Origin: Neostapfia colusana | Lineage: Eukaryota; Streptophyta; Magnoliopsida; Poales; Poaceae | Direction of reading: 5' to 3' | Assembly: GCA_030760725.1 (NCBI GenBank) | Contig: JASWHV010000012.1 | Coordinates: forward strand, 81,790,968-81,854,967 | Length of the DNA: 64,000 bases | Shown here: positions 53,050-64,000 of the stretch, piece after piece | Layout of the letters: every line of letters begins with the position of its first letter | Numbering within the stretch: the first letter of the stretch is position 1 | Position numbers and translations under genes: made by a program | The notes under the pieces: model-generated | Told to the model about the DNA's origin: nothing | Database searches by the model: none | What the model saw: only the letters and a program-made list of their open reading frames with translations

Positions 53050-53829
53050 ATGGTTCGCATGATTCGCACCGCTCGCAAGTCCACAGGAGGGAGAGTTCCC
53101 GTAGTTGCCCTTGCCGAGAGAGATGAGAGTCGTCCGGTGACGTACCTTTCCTACGGATTGGCAGTAGGAGGCTTATTGCGCCGTCTTTGGCGTATGCTCG
53201 AAGCCGCCGGCAACACGGGTAAGCTAATCATCCACTATAACTCCACCAGGACCATCCGTGAGAAGAGGGAAGAATGGAGTTCAGAGATGAGGATTATACA
53301 CGAAAATCAGCTGCTTAAGATTCACCACTCTCCAGCTTGTCGAGCAACACAGGTCGATGCGGAGAAAGATGTCACCTGGGAGGCCATCACCTGCCAGAGC
53401 CACATCTATCGTCGCTACTTGGACAAAACTGAGTACATGTATGTCCTCCAACGTGAGAGTGGTACCACGGAGTACAAGTACCCACCAGTGCAGCAAGGGA
53501 TTTCCCATGAGCACATGGACTTGTGCTTGGAGGATGCTGCTATGCTCGGCACTCGACTGCAGGAATGTCAGCAAGAGCTTCAGGATGTTCGGGACACCCT
53601 GAAGGAAACGGAGGCGTTGCTGCGAGTCTGCTTAAGGGCGAGAGAAAGAGGAGATGGGAATGAACTGTGTGTCACCGTGAATGATACATGGACTCCTGAC
53701 TCCCCGGATCGCCGAGCGATCAGGCGTCGTCGCACTTCTCCACCAGCAGCCTCCCCACCCAAAGCAGAGTCAGAAGGAAGCCGAAATGATGACGAAGATC
53801 CCGAGGAGCCAGCTCAAGAAAACGAGTAG
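53050..53829 (+). CDS. ORF0 of C2: accessory protein with histone H3-like N-terminus
   Basis: An intact 259-codon frame between PBS and gag. Residues 1-22 align without gaps to histone H3: with the initiator Met removed, R2, TARKSTGG (6-13), P16, L20 and A21 are identical, K4 is Ile and K14 is Arg. The body (about 30-150) contains [27 protein letters not shown] and [16 protein letters not shown]; I recognise no named domain. About 160-205 looks like a coiled coil ([20 protein letters not shown]). The C-terminus has an Arg cluster ([12 protein letters not shown]) followed by a Pro/Ser and Asp/Glu tail. The ATG follows an acceptor-like TTTTTGTTTTAG. Extra ORFs upstream of gag are known in some rice gypsy elements, but I know no established function. 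Confidence 0.8.
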   Translation: [259 protein letters not shown]

Positions 53830-54133
53830 TGTAGAGTCCCTCCCTTAGTCAGCAAGATGTCGAATAGGCGAGTCGTTAAATTAAATTAATGGTGTGATAA
53901 TGCTTGGTGTGTGACGTGAGTTGTGGAAGCCATGAGCAATTATCCACAGCCTCGTCTTTAGATTGTTTTGCTTTGGTGTGTGAACCCACATGAAATAATA
54001 TTGCATTTGTTTTTGTGTGAGAAATGAACCCTCAGAAAAGTATAACAAAGCCTCAACACTTCAAAGTACAAACAAGTGAAAGTAGTAAGATGATACTAAA
54101 TGCTTTCAAATTAACATTGGTTGATTCTGCTAG

Positions 54134-55516
54134 ATGGCCGGAAGAGGAAAAGGACGTGCTGCCAACCCCGCCAACAACAACAATGAGGCGTGCCACCCTC
54201 ATCTTTCTGGAGGCCAGGACAGGGGTGGTCGCCATGAAGAAGTTGACCCTCTCCACCAAATGCTGGAGAATCAAAATCAGCTCATCCAGAACTTGACTCA
54301 AGTGGTGGCCAACTTGCATCAAGTTCCACCTCCACAAGCTGCACCACGCCAACCAAGGTTGAGTGAGTTTCTAGGAACTCAACCTCTAAAGTTTGCAAGT
54401 GCTGCTGAACCTCTGGAGGCAGATGATTGGCTGAAGACCATTGAAAGTAAGATGAGGATCATACAGTGCCAAGGGTATGAGAGGGTGCTGTTTGCCTCTC
54501 ATCAATTGCATGGACCTGCTGTTGATTGGTGGACCGCCAACGTGGCCGCCCATCATGACCCTGAGAACATCACTTGGGAAGAGTTCAAGCGTAGTTTCGG
54601 CAACCATTACATCCTAAGAGATGAACTCAAAAACAAGAGGAAGGAGTTTTTGGGGTTGCAGCAAGGTAACATGACTGTGAGGGAATACCTCACTAAATTT
54701 ACTCAACTATCCCGTTATGCCCCACGAGATATAGAGATTGATGAGCAGAAACAAGATTGTTTCATGGAAGGACTTACCGCGGAGATGCAGTGTGCAATGT
54801 CCTCAAATGAGTATGAAAGCTTCCAAAAGATGGTGGACAGAGCGTTTGTGGTAGAAAGGAAGCTAAAGGCCTTGGAAAATGAGAATAAGGGGAAGGCCGG
54901 TTGGTCACATCAAGCCTCGGGTAGCAACACCCGCCCCCGTCTGATGCAGCAACCAGCAGGGCAGACGAACCGTGCTGCGGTACCCTACTCAGCACCAAGA
55001 GGGTACAACCCGAACTACAGGCCTCCGGCAGCACCAGCACAGCCGCAACGTCAGTTTGTACAGCAGCCTCGCCCCGCATATCCACCTCGACCAGCAGTAC
55101 AAGGACCCCCAAACCAACCCCAAGACAACAAAGGCCAGGCACCTAAGGTTGGGGTGCAATGTTTTAGCTGCGGTGAAGTGGGGCACTACGCCCACAAATG
55201 CCCAAAGAAGAAGCCCGCGCAGCCACAACAGCAGAATGTGATGCGAGGACGGGTGAACCACGTCACTATGGAGGAAGCGCAAGAGGCACCCGACGTGGTA
55301 GTTGGTAAGTTTCCTGCCAATTTACACCTTGCAACCCTGCTGTTTGATTCTGGTGCTACCCACTCGTTCATTGCTCAAGGGTTTGTTAAGAAGCATGACC
55401 TAGCAACAACACAAATGAACTATATGCTAGCTGTAAACTCTTATGCTAGCTGTAAACTCTCCCGGGGGAGAAATAAGGACAAGACAAGTGTGTCCCAAAG
55501 TGAACCTAGACATTAA
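54134..55516 (+). pseudogene. gag-pol: C2 gag-protease, ended by a 19-bp duplication
   Basis: The frame starts MAGRGKGR as in C1 and keeps the capsid-like core, the CCHC knuckle (from residue 343) and protease DSGATHSF. It includes the 15-residue segment (ending GWSHQA) missing in C1. A tandem duplication of TATGCTAGCTGTAAACTCT (55423-55441 and 55442-55460) shifts the frame inside the protease domain, and translation ends at 55516. It could give a complete Gag and a truncated protease. Confidence 0.85.
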
Positions 55517-57575
55517 TAGGGTAGTATTTACTGCTAACCTCATAGTGATAGATTCACAAGGGATAGATATTATTTTGGGTATGGATTGGTTGACCGAACA
55601 TAAAGGAATCATCCATTGTTCGACCAGAACGGTGGAACTAACTCACCCTAGTGGCACAAGAGTAAAGTTCATAACAATACACGAGCCTAGGGGGGACATT
55701 AAATTAAATCAAGTTGAGGTGAAAGTTGAGGAAATCAGAACCATCAGGGAATATCCAGATGTATTTCTGGAGGAGTTGCCAGGTATGCCTCCCGATCGTG
55801 AAGTGGAATTTGCAATTGAGGTAGTACCTGGAACAGCCCCGATTTACAAAAGACCTTATCGGATGGACTCCAAGCAGCTGGAAGAACTCAATGATCATTT
55901 AAGAGAACTGACGGAGAAGGGGTATATTCGCCCTAGTTCCTCACCTTGGCGAGCTCCGGTGATATTTGTGCCCAAAAAGGACGGAACCCAAAGGTTATGC
56001 GTGGATTACCGTGCCTTGAATGAGGTAACCATCAAGAACAAGTATCCATTACCCCGCATTGAAGACTTGTTTGATCAGTTCAGGGGAGCTTGCGTGTTCT
56101 CGAAAATTGATCTCAGGTCGGGATACCACCAACTCAAGATAAGGCAATCTGATATTCCCAAGACAGCCTTCATATCTCGGTACGGACTGTATGAATACAC
56201 TGTCATGCCTTTCGGGCTAACTAATGCCCCGGCATACTTCATGTATCTCATGAACAAGGTATTCATGGAATATCTGAACAAATTTGTGGTGGTTTTCATA
56301 GATGACATTCTCGTCTTCTCCAAAGATGAAGAAGAACATGAGAAACATCTAAGGTTGGTGTTGCAAAGGCTGAGAGAACACCAACTATATGCCAAATTGA
56401 GCAAGTGTAAGTTTTGTCTGAAGAGAGTTCCCTTCTTAGGACATATAATCTCGGAGGGAGGAATCTCCATGGATCCTGCCAAAATCGAGGATATACAGAA
56501 GTGGAAAACCCCTGAAAATGTCGGGGAAGTTCGAAGCTTTTTGGGATTGGCTGGATACTATCGACGGTTTATTGAGGGATTCTCCAAGATCTCGAGACCT
56601 CTCACCAAACTGTTGGAGAAGGGAATCACATTCACATGGACGCCGCAGTGCGAGAAGAGTTTTCAGGAGTTAAAGGAAAGATTGACAACAGCCCCAGTGC
56701 TGGTTATGCCAGATATGCAAAAGAGCTTCACGGTGTACTGCGATGCCTCTGGAAACAGGTTGGGATGTGTTCTCATGCAAGAAGGGCATGTCGTGGCTTA
56801 TGCATCTCGGCAGCTTCGGAAGCACGAGAAGAACTATCCTACACATGACCTAGAACTAGCCGCAGTGGTACACGCGTTGAAAATTTGGTGGCACTATTTG
56901 ATGGGGAAGAGGACCGAGATATATACGGATCATAAGAGTTTGAAGTACATATTCACACAGCCAGATCTCAACCTCAGACAAAGGAGATGGTTAGAGCTAA
57001 TCAATGACTTTGATGTAGGCATCAATTATCATCCTGGGAAAGCAAACGCCGTGGCCGATGCTTTGAGTCGGAAAGTGCAGGTCAATAAGTTGAGCTTGAA
57101 GGACATGCCTGCAGAATTGAAGGACGAGGTTATAAGGCTCAATCTATGTCTAGTAAATAGTGGTGAAGCCATCGTCATGGAAGTGGACTCCACACTAGAG
57201 CAAGACATCCGCGAGGGTGAAAAAAATGACGAGAAGATACGAGAGATCAGACAACTCATCAAGGAAAATAAAGCTCCTGGTTTTAGAGAGGATGAACAAG
57301 GAACGATGTGGCACGGGAAAAGAATCTGTGTGCCAGAAGTAAAGGAGATCCGTGAATTGATTTTGAAGGAGGCTCATGATTCCGACTATTCCATTCATCC
57401 TGGGAGTACGAAGATGTATCAGGCCCTCAAGAGCAGGTATTGGTGGTATGGCATGAAGCGAGATGTCGCGGAACATGTTGCCCTATGTGACACATGTCAG
57501 TTGGTGAAAGCAGAACATCAACGACCCGCGGGATTATTGCAACCACTCAAAGTGCCTGAATGGAAATGGGAATAA
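55461..57575 (+). pseudogene. gag-pol: C2 protease end, RT, RNase H and integrase N-terminus (out of frame with gag)
   Basis: Open to a TAA at 57573-57575, where C1 has GAA. It carries RT with FIDDIL, RNase H with YCDASG and TDHKSLKY, and the integrase HHCC finger. Catalytic residues are present, but the stop lies just before the first integrase Asp. Without the upstream shift and this stop it would match C1 throughout. Confidence 0.85.
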
Positions 57576-57581
57576 ATCAGC

Positions 57582-58511
57582 ATGGATTTCATCGTGGGAT
57601 TGCCTAGGACCCAATCAGGGTATGATTCGATATGGGTCATCATTGATAGGCTAACTAAGGTAGCTCATTTCATCCCCGTGAAAGAAAGCTACAGTGGATC
57701 CAAATTGGCAGAGTTGTACATGTCAAGGATCGTGTGTTACCATAGAGTGCCAAAGAAGATTGTGTCGGATCGAGGGACACGGTTCACCTCAAGGTTCTGG
57801 CAGAAGTTACACGAAACCATGGGAACCCATCTGAACTTTAGTTCTGACTATCATCTCCAAACTGATAGACAGACGGAAAGAACCAATCAGATTCTTGAAG
57901 ACATGCTGAGGGCATGTGCACTGAAAAACAATCGGAGTTGGGATAAAAACTTACCGTATGCGGAGTTTTCCTATAACAACAGCTATCAAGCTAGTATGAA
58001 GATGTCACCGTTTGAAGCTTTGTACGGGAGGAAGTGCAGAACTCCCCTATTTTGGAACCAAACAGGGGAAAGTAAAGTGTTTGGTCCAGAAGTACTGCAA
58101 GAAGCCGAGGCGAAGGTAAGGGAAATTCACAACAATTTGAGGATAGCACAGACACGCCAAAAGAGTTATGCTGATGTACGAAGAAGAGAGCTCGTTTTCA
58201 ACGCGGGGGACTATGTCTATCTCAAGGTGTCCCCTATCCGAGGACTTCGTCGGTTCAAGGTGAAGGGGAAGTTGTCATCTCGATACATCGGACCCTTTCA
58301 AGTTCTGGAAAGGAAAGGCGAAGTGGCGTATCAACTAGAGTTACCGGCTCATCTATCGGATGTGCACGATGTATTCCATGTGTCACAACTCAAGAAATGT
58401 CTGAGGACGCCTGAGGAGGTGTTACTCATGAATGAAGTGAACGTAGCTGAGGATTTGTCTTATGCCGATCAAACCATACAAGATTTTGGAGACAATGGAA
58501 TACCTCACTAG
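57582..58511 (+). pseudogene. gag-pol: C2 integrase core and C-terminus
   Basis: Resumes after the nonsense codon with MDFIVGL (first Asp), SDRGTRFTS (second Asp), TERTNQ (Glu), then YVYLKVSPIRG and GPF. A one-base insertion near 58473-58485 (GATCAAACCATACAAG versus GAGCAACCCTACAAG in C1) takes the frame out and ends it at 58511. Confidence 0.85.
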
Positions 58512-58623
58512 AAATAAAAGAATCCGGATGTGCAAGGTGCAGTGGAAGCATCACTCAGAAGAGGAAGCCACCTGGGAGCGGGAAGATGAGCTCAAGGCAC
58601 AATTTCCGGAATTGTTTTCTTAG
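58486..58623 (+). pseudogene. C2 chromodomain, separated by a frameshift
   Basis: The chromodomain sequence (CKVQWKHHSEEEATWERE) is intact in another frame and ends at the TAG near 58621. It could only be made through frameshifting. Confidence 0.8.
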
Positions 58624-58629
58624 AACCAC

Positions 58630-58667
58630 CAATCTCGAGGACGAGATTTCTTTTAAGGGGGTAGAGT
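58630..58667 (+). other. C2 polypurine tract
   Basis: CAATCTCGAGGACGAGATTT then CTTTTAAGGGGGTAGAGT, ending at the LTR start at 58668. Confidence 0.85.
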
Positions 58668-61600
58668 TGTAACACCCCAAAAATCTTGTTAAGAACCTAA
58701 ATCATGTTAAGAGGGGAATTTAAAAATTTTTGGACATGTTGCATGTTTTGCAAAAATTCAAATTCAAACTGGAATTCAAATTAAACTCAAAACAGAAAAG
58801 AAATAGAAAAAGAAAAACAGAAAAAAACCGGCCAGTGGGCCGAAACCCACCAGCCGGCCCACCCAGCAACCGCGCCAGCCCGCAGCCGCGCACGTTGTTT
58901 CCTTCCGCTGACAGGTGGGACCCACCAGCTCGTCTTCTACCTCGCGCCGTGCCAGACTCCCTCTCACCCGAATCAAAACCGATCGGGGTTTCTGCGTATC
59001 CCCGCTGAATTCTGTTCGTAGGCGACGCGGACTTGATCTAAACCACCCCGCCGCCTTTCCCCGTCTATAAAAACCCCGGCCTCGTTCTGTTTTTCCCACG
59101 CGATCCGCCGATTTTCCTCCGGTGAGAACCGAGACTTCTCCGGCGAATTCTGGCCGATCTAAGCTCGGAAATTCTGATCTAACTCGCTGGTCTTGATCCA
59201 CCGCCTCCGGGGAACCTTGCAGGTGCAGAAAACTCGGTGACTTGCGGTGTAAACACAGCGCCGAGGAGCCTCGCCGTGGTTTCACCTCGGACCTCGTCGC
59301 TGATCGCTTTCCAGGACCTCTGAGCTCAAGAAAACCCCCGAGGTGAGATCCCCGACCTCCCCTCTCCCGATCTATGCCATAAAATCACAGTTCTAGGGAG
59401 AATTCTCGAAGATCCAAAAGTCTCCGGCGAGATCGCCGCTTCCCGCCGCCGTGCGCCGCCGGCAGCGCCGCCCGCGCTCGATCAGAGCGACGTGGCCGCT
59501 TGTGCGCCGTTTATTTTAAATCGCACGGTAGGGTTTAAATCCCCGCGTACCGGTTCGACGTTATAATCTCAGCCGTCGGTTTAAAATCGGACGGTCCACG
59601 TCAGCCCCGCGTTATAAAGACTGGAAATCTTACGTGCTACCCCCTGGGGTTCTCGGAAAATAGGAGCTAGCCCCGGAAACTTCTGATCTAGCCCCTGGAA
59701 CTCCAGAAAATCATGTAAATTCATTTAAAAATCAGTTTTAGCCCCTGGACTTAATAAAAATTAGGAAAAACCCCTCTGATAAGTGTAGCTATACCACTGG
59801 AAATTCTGAAAATAATATTATAGACCCTGTAGTGGGGTGAGTTTACCTTTTAACCCTGTTTAGTATTTAATTTAGGAAACTGAATATGTGGCTAGTGTTT
59901 AAAAATTAAAAAAGTGAGACAAACATATTGTCAAAATTAAATTAAAGACTTTCTCAGTATTTAGGAAACTTTGGAGTGAGATAAAAACATATTTTGGGCT
60001 GAATTGAATCTGTTTAATTTATTATTCACATTTAGGGACACATTTTTAAGTAATGAATAGTTTTAGAAAATAGAGAAAATAATTGTGAAATAGTTTACAT
60101 CTGAGACAAAGGTCAAAATATGTTATTAAATTATTTAGGACCAGAAACTATTCTATTTAGATGATGTGTATTACTATTTTCATAATAAAGTACACATTTA
60201 TGCATAGGAAAATAAATCTGAAAATGTAGCAACTAGTAAATGATAAATGGAGTTTCTAAAATCCAAAGAATTCAGTTTAGGGTTGGTAGAAATTATGAAG
60301 ACACTTATGGAGAAGGAAAATACCTTTCATGCATACTTGGTAGCTAAAAGGTGTAGTAATTAAATATAAGGAATTTATTTAAATTGGAAACTCATATATG
60401 TATATATAGTATGTAAGTATAAATGTGAACACCAAAGTAGGAATCATATACACATGATTAAAAGTGTATGCAAGCCACAAATCAACACACATAGAGTAAC
60501 CACAATACATATAATGATGAATGACTTTCATAAATATGATTGTGTGGTTTGTATGAAGTGGAAGTGTGAACTATGTCTTATGGATTGTTGTTTTTCTTTT
60601 GCTATGTGTGATGGTATGATGTAGAACCTGCTCAAGAACAAGTTATTCCTTTCCAAGAACAGGATTACCCATTCCAAGAGCAGCAGGAAGGAGGCAAGTG
60701 TCCTTGACCACTTTGATCCTATACTAGGATGTTTAGATAGAATTATTGCATTGTCAAGTTAAATATGAAACCCATGCTAGGAAGTTTCCCTAGAATTGCA
60801 TTACCTTGTTTCCTTGTAGCTTGGGTTGGGATTTATTTTATCGTGTCATTTATTATTATGCATATGCTTAGCCATGCTTAGAATGGGATATTTGGGATAT
60901 GAGATCATCAGTTTATTTTACCATACTCTTGAATGAAATATTGTGAGTTATGTAGAGGTAGGGATCAAGGCAAGTTGGATGTTTTGGTTGTGTGCTGGGT
61001 GCACGAGACTTGGATTTGTGTTTAGTACTTGCCTGGATCCTAAGAACCGGTTCATGGAGCATGTAACCTGGCTTTACCGTGCCAACCACATGCTGAGATG
61101 GGGCAGCTTGGCCAATTAATTAGGTGTATTCCCGGCGTAGTATGGGTGTGTTGGATGGTGCGGGGAATAGGTGTCAGCTGGACTACCATATGAACCGTAA
61201 GTCTCAAGAGGGGGTCACTGCAGCGGGGTTGGAGCCTCTTGTATGCTGTTAGGGGTGAAACCTCAGTAGGCCCACGCTCATCGGGAATCCCTTTGTAAAG
61301 GCTTCGTAGTGATCTCCTGGCTACACACCTGGGAAGTGTGAATGTGCTTCGTAGCCACTGGCATAATGGAGGTTCTTTTAGTCCACCCGGCAACGGGGGA
61401 TGAAATCACTACATGTGGGTACAGTGGTGCAAACTCTGCAGAGTCAAAACTGTCATGACAGCCGTGCTCACGGTCAAGAGCGGCTTGGACTTATTCATGA
61501 TTAGAGGAGTGATGGTTTTGGAAGTTGTGGATGTTAAGCGGGGAGCTTAACATTGGAAATGATGTTATGATTATTTGATTATGATGATGGGATGGGAGAT

Positions 61601-62095
61601 TGGGACCATTTCACCTGTGTAGTAATGTAGGTGCTTAATAAGCTAAGGTGATAGGTATTAATTGCGTAGTGCTTTAACCATGAGTTCAACCTCTCCTTGA
61701 TCTAGCCATGCATGATGTAATTTTCCTACACTTACTGAGTACCATTGGTACTCAACCTTGCATATTTGTTGGTTTATATTGCTGCTCAGGTCAAGACAAT
61801 GAGGTGGTGTATAATGACCAAGATTTTGGATCCGAAGAAGGTTTCTAGGTTCATGGAGACCCCTGGGCAACGCCTGTGATGGAGCCCTCAAGAATAATAT
61901 TCCGCTGCTAGTTTATTTATTGGTGATGAACTTATAATTGTCCATCGAGACATTTGCTATGTAAGACTTATTTATATTCGACACCTGGCTTGTAATTAAT
62001 GATGCTTCACTATTTGTCATCACATGTATGAGAAAATGATCCTGGCATACATGTGATATTCACTTGGTTGTTCTTCGGAAAAACCGGGTGTGACA
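58668..62095 (+). mobile_element. C2 3' LTR
   Basis: 3428 bp, partner of 49400-52831. It starts TGTAACACCCC where the 5' copy has TGTAACACACC. TATA at 59066-59073; putative exons at 60622-60693 and 61790-61848 are open; hairpin at 61737-61753. Followed by TSD AGATC. Confidence 0.9.
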
Positions 62096-64000
62096 AGATC
62101 CGAACAAACGTTAACACCCACCGTTCACTCATTTCAAGTTGTGAAGAAGTAAAACTAAATTTAAGATGCAGGTGAACACCGAGACCCACCATTCACTTGT
62201 TTCATGTTCGAATAAGGTAAAAGTACATTTGAAAGTGGTAAAATCACCTACCATTGGTCACTTGCTCATTTCAAGTTCAAATAATGTTAGTATAGCTCTG
62301 AAAGTTGTGAACACACACCGACAACCACTTTCGCTCTATCAAGTTCAAACGACTTGATACTACATCTGACAGATGCAAATGTCTTCGAAAATAGCATTTA
62401 GCTCATTTAAAGTCCAAAAGATATTAGAGTACCTTTTAATGTTGCAAACCAATAATGATAACCATGTTGCGCCATGTTAAACAAAGCGAAACTACCTTTG
62501 AAAGTTAGTAATTAATCTTGGGAGCAACCGCTCACTCATTTCAAGAGTAAACAATGTGAAACTATCCTGATAGGTTTTGAATGGAGCTTCAAGACCCACC
62601 ATTCACTTGTTTCAAGCTAAAATGAAATGAAACAACCTTGTGAGAGCTAAAAAATGTCAAAACCCACAATTCACTCGTTTCAAGTTGTGAAGAACAAAAA
62701 CTACCTATAAGATGCAGATGAAAACCGAGACCCACCATTCACTCGTTTCATATTTGAAAGATGTAAAAGTACATCTGTAAGTTTCTTTGGAAGTTAGGAA
62801 TTAATCTTGGGAGCCACCGATCACTCGTTCCTAGAGTAAACAAAGTGTAACTATCTTGAAAGGTTTTGAATGGAAACTCAAGACTCACCATTCACTTGTT
62901 TCAAGATGAAATGAAATGTAACTACCTTGTGAGAGCCAAACAAACATTAACACCCGCTATTCACTCGTTTCAAGTTGTGAAGAAGTAAAACTACCAGTAA
63001 GTTGCGGATGAACACCGAGACCCACCATTCACTCGTTTCATATTCAAAAGATGTAAAAGTACATTTGAAAGTTTCAAGAGATCCAAACAAATGTTAATAC
63101 CCACCGTTCACTCATTTCAAGTTGTGAAGAAGTAAAACTAAATTTAAGATGCGAATGAAAACCGAGACCCACCATTCAATTGTTTCATGTTCAAATAAGG
63201 TAAAAGTACATTTGAAAGTGGTAACATCAACTATCATTGGTCACTTGCTCGTTTCAAGTTCAAACAATGTTAATATAGCTCTAAAAGTTGCAAAGAACAC
63301 CGAGAACCACTTTCGCTCTATCAAGTTCAAACAACTTGATACTACATGTGACCGATGCAAATGTCTTCAAAAATAACACTTAGCTCATCTGAAGTCCCAA
63401 AGATATTATAGTACATTTGAATGTTGCAAACAAATAATGATAACCATGTTGCGTCAATTTAAACGAAGCGGAACTATCTTTGAAAGTTAGGAATTAATCT
63501 TGGGAGCCACCGCTCACTCGCTTCAAGAGTAAACAATGTGAAACTATCCTGATGGGTTTTTAATGGAACCTCAAGACCCACCATTCACTTGTTTCAAGCT
63601 GAAATGAAATGAAACAACCTTGTGTGAGAGCCAAAAAAAAGTCAGGACCCACGAGTAACTCATTTCAAGTTGTGAAGAAGTAAAACTACCTTTAAGATGT
63701 GGATGAACACCGAGACCCCCCATTCATTCGTTTCATGTTCGAAAGATGTAAAAGTACATTTGAAAGTTTCAAGAGATCCCAATAAACGTTAACACCCACC
63801 GTTCACTTGTTTGAAGTTGTGAAGAAGTAAAACTACCTGTAAGATGCGGATGAACACCGAGACCCACCATTCACTCGTTTCATGTTCAAAAGAGGTAAAA
63901 GTACATTTGAAAGTGGTAACATCAACTACCAATTGTTTCTTGCTCGTTTCAAGTTCAAACAATGTTAACGTAGCTATGGAAGAAGTTTGTAACAAGCACC
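62096..64000. repeat. Satellite array, right block
   Basis: Continues from 49399 and matches 21655-23560 of the first 3.28-kb unit with few differences. It runs off the right edge. Small frames here recur with the satellite period and are not genes. Confidence 0.85.

Larger units (their letters stand above)
49400..62095 (+). mobile_element. C2: defective Tekay-like chromovirus (family C)
   Basis: A 12.7-kb element with LTRs of 3432 and 3428 bp, TSD AGATC and the same layout as C1. The LTRs form a distinct subfamily, with about 100 extra bases around 51080-51250 relative to C1. ORF0 is intact. Pol is broken by a 19-bp duplication, a nonsense codon and a +1 shift before the chromodomain. The two LTRs are nearly identical to each other. 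Confidence 0.9.

Noticed and set aside
53050..53829. ORF0 as a captured complete histone H3 gene
   Set aside because: Only the first ~22 residues resemble H3; no histone fold sequence follows.

Overview
The window is a stack of nested retrotransposons inserted into a plant satellite array; I see no host gene. Evidence for a plant, most likely a grass: Ty3/gypsy elements with initiator-Met-tRNA primer sites, a Tat-type element with a second (archaeal-type) RNase H, chromodomain integrases, very long LTRs, GC-rich LTR promoters, and G-box/ABRE-like motifs. The setting looks like heterochromatin (pericentromeric or knob-like). I cannot name the species.

Layout, left to right. (1) 1-8324 plus 17647-17763: a minus-strand, LARD-like element with LTRs of about 4.2 kb and a 3.5-kb internal domain without coding capacity; one LTR runs off the left edge. 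(2) 8325-17646: a minus-strand, Tat-lineage element (family A, TSD GACAC) inserted in that LTR. It lacks protease, RT and most of integrase, and its gag carries a seven-fold amplified ~0.6-kb module. (3) 17764-20434: the host of the LARD, a second Tat-like element represented by a gag fragment and an LTR whose two ends match two different families. (4) 20435-24600, 49058-49399 and 62096-64000: one satellite array (~70-bp subunits, ~0.7-kb and ~3.28-kb higher-order periods) split by two insertions. (5) 24601-49057: a plus-strand family B chromovirus with three LTRs (TSD CCACC). Its first LTR is split by C1 (27077-39470, TSD CTTAG), a chromovirus with a full-length 1474-codon gag-pol. (6) 49400-62095: C2, a second family C element (TSD AGATC) with a broken pol but an intact accessory ORF.

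The most interesting observations are these. Family C carries an ORF upstream of gag whose N-terminus aligns without gaps to the histone H3 tail (TARKSTGG at the H3 positions, K9 kept, K4 and K14 lost). The Gag of the same element starts like histone H2A/H4. Three different LTR families (B, C and the LARD) carry the same apparent split ORF inside the LTR: a Gln/Glu/Pro-rich exon, a GC-type donor, a ~1.1-1.25-kb intron and an acidic last exon with stop and poly(A) signal, all in the same phase. Other items are a palindrome in the LTR core with compensatory changes between families, a leader made of repeated copies of the primer-binding site, a chimeric LTR, and an ABRE/G-box minisatellite shared between otherwise unrelated LTRs.

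How the parts relate: C1 gag-pol could supply every enzyme of the replication cycle. C2, the family A element and the LARD could only move with proteins supplied in trans. Coordinates of LTR ends, PBS, PPT and TSDs were read directly from the sequence. Family names come from motif recognition and were not checked by search.
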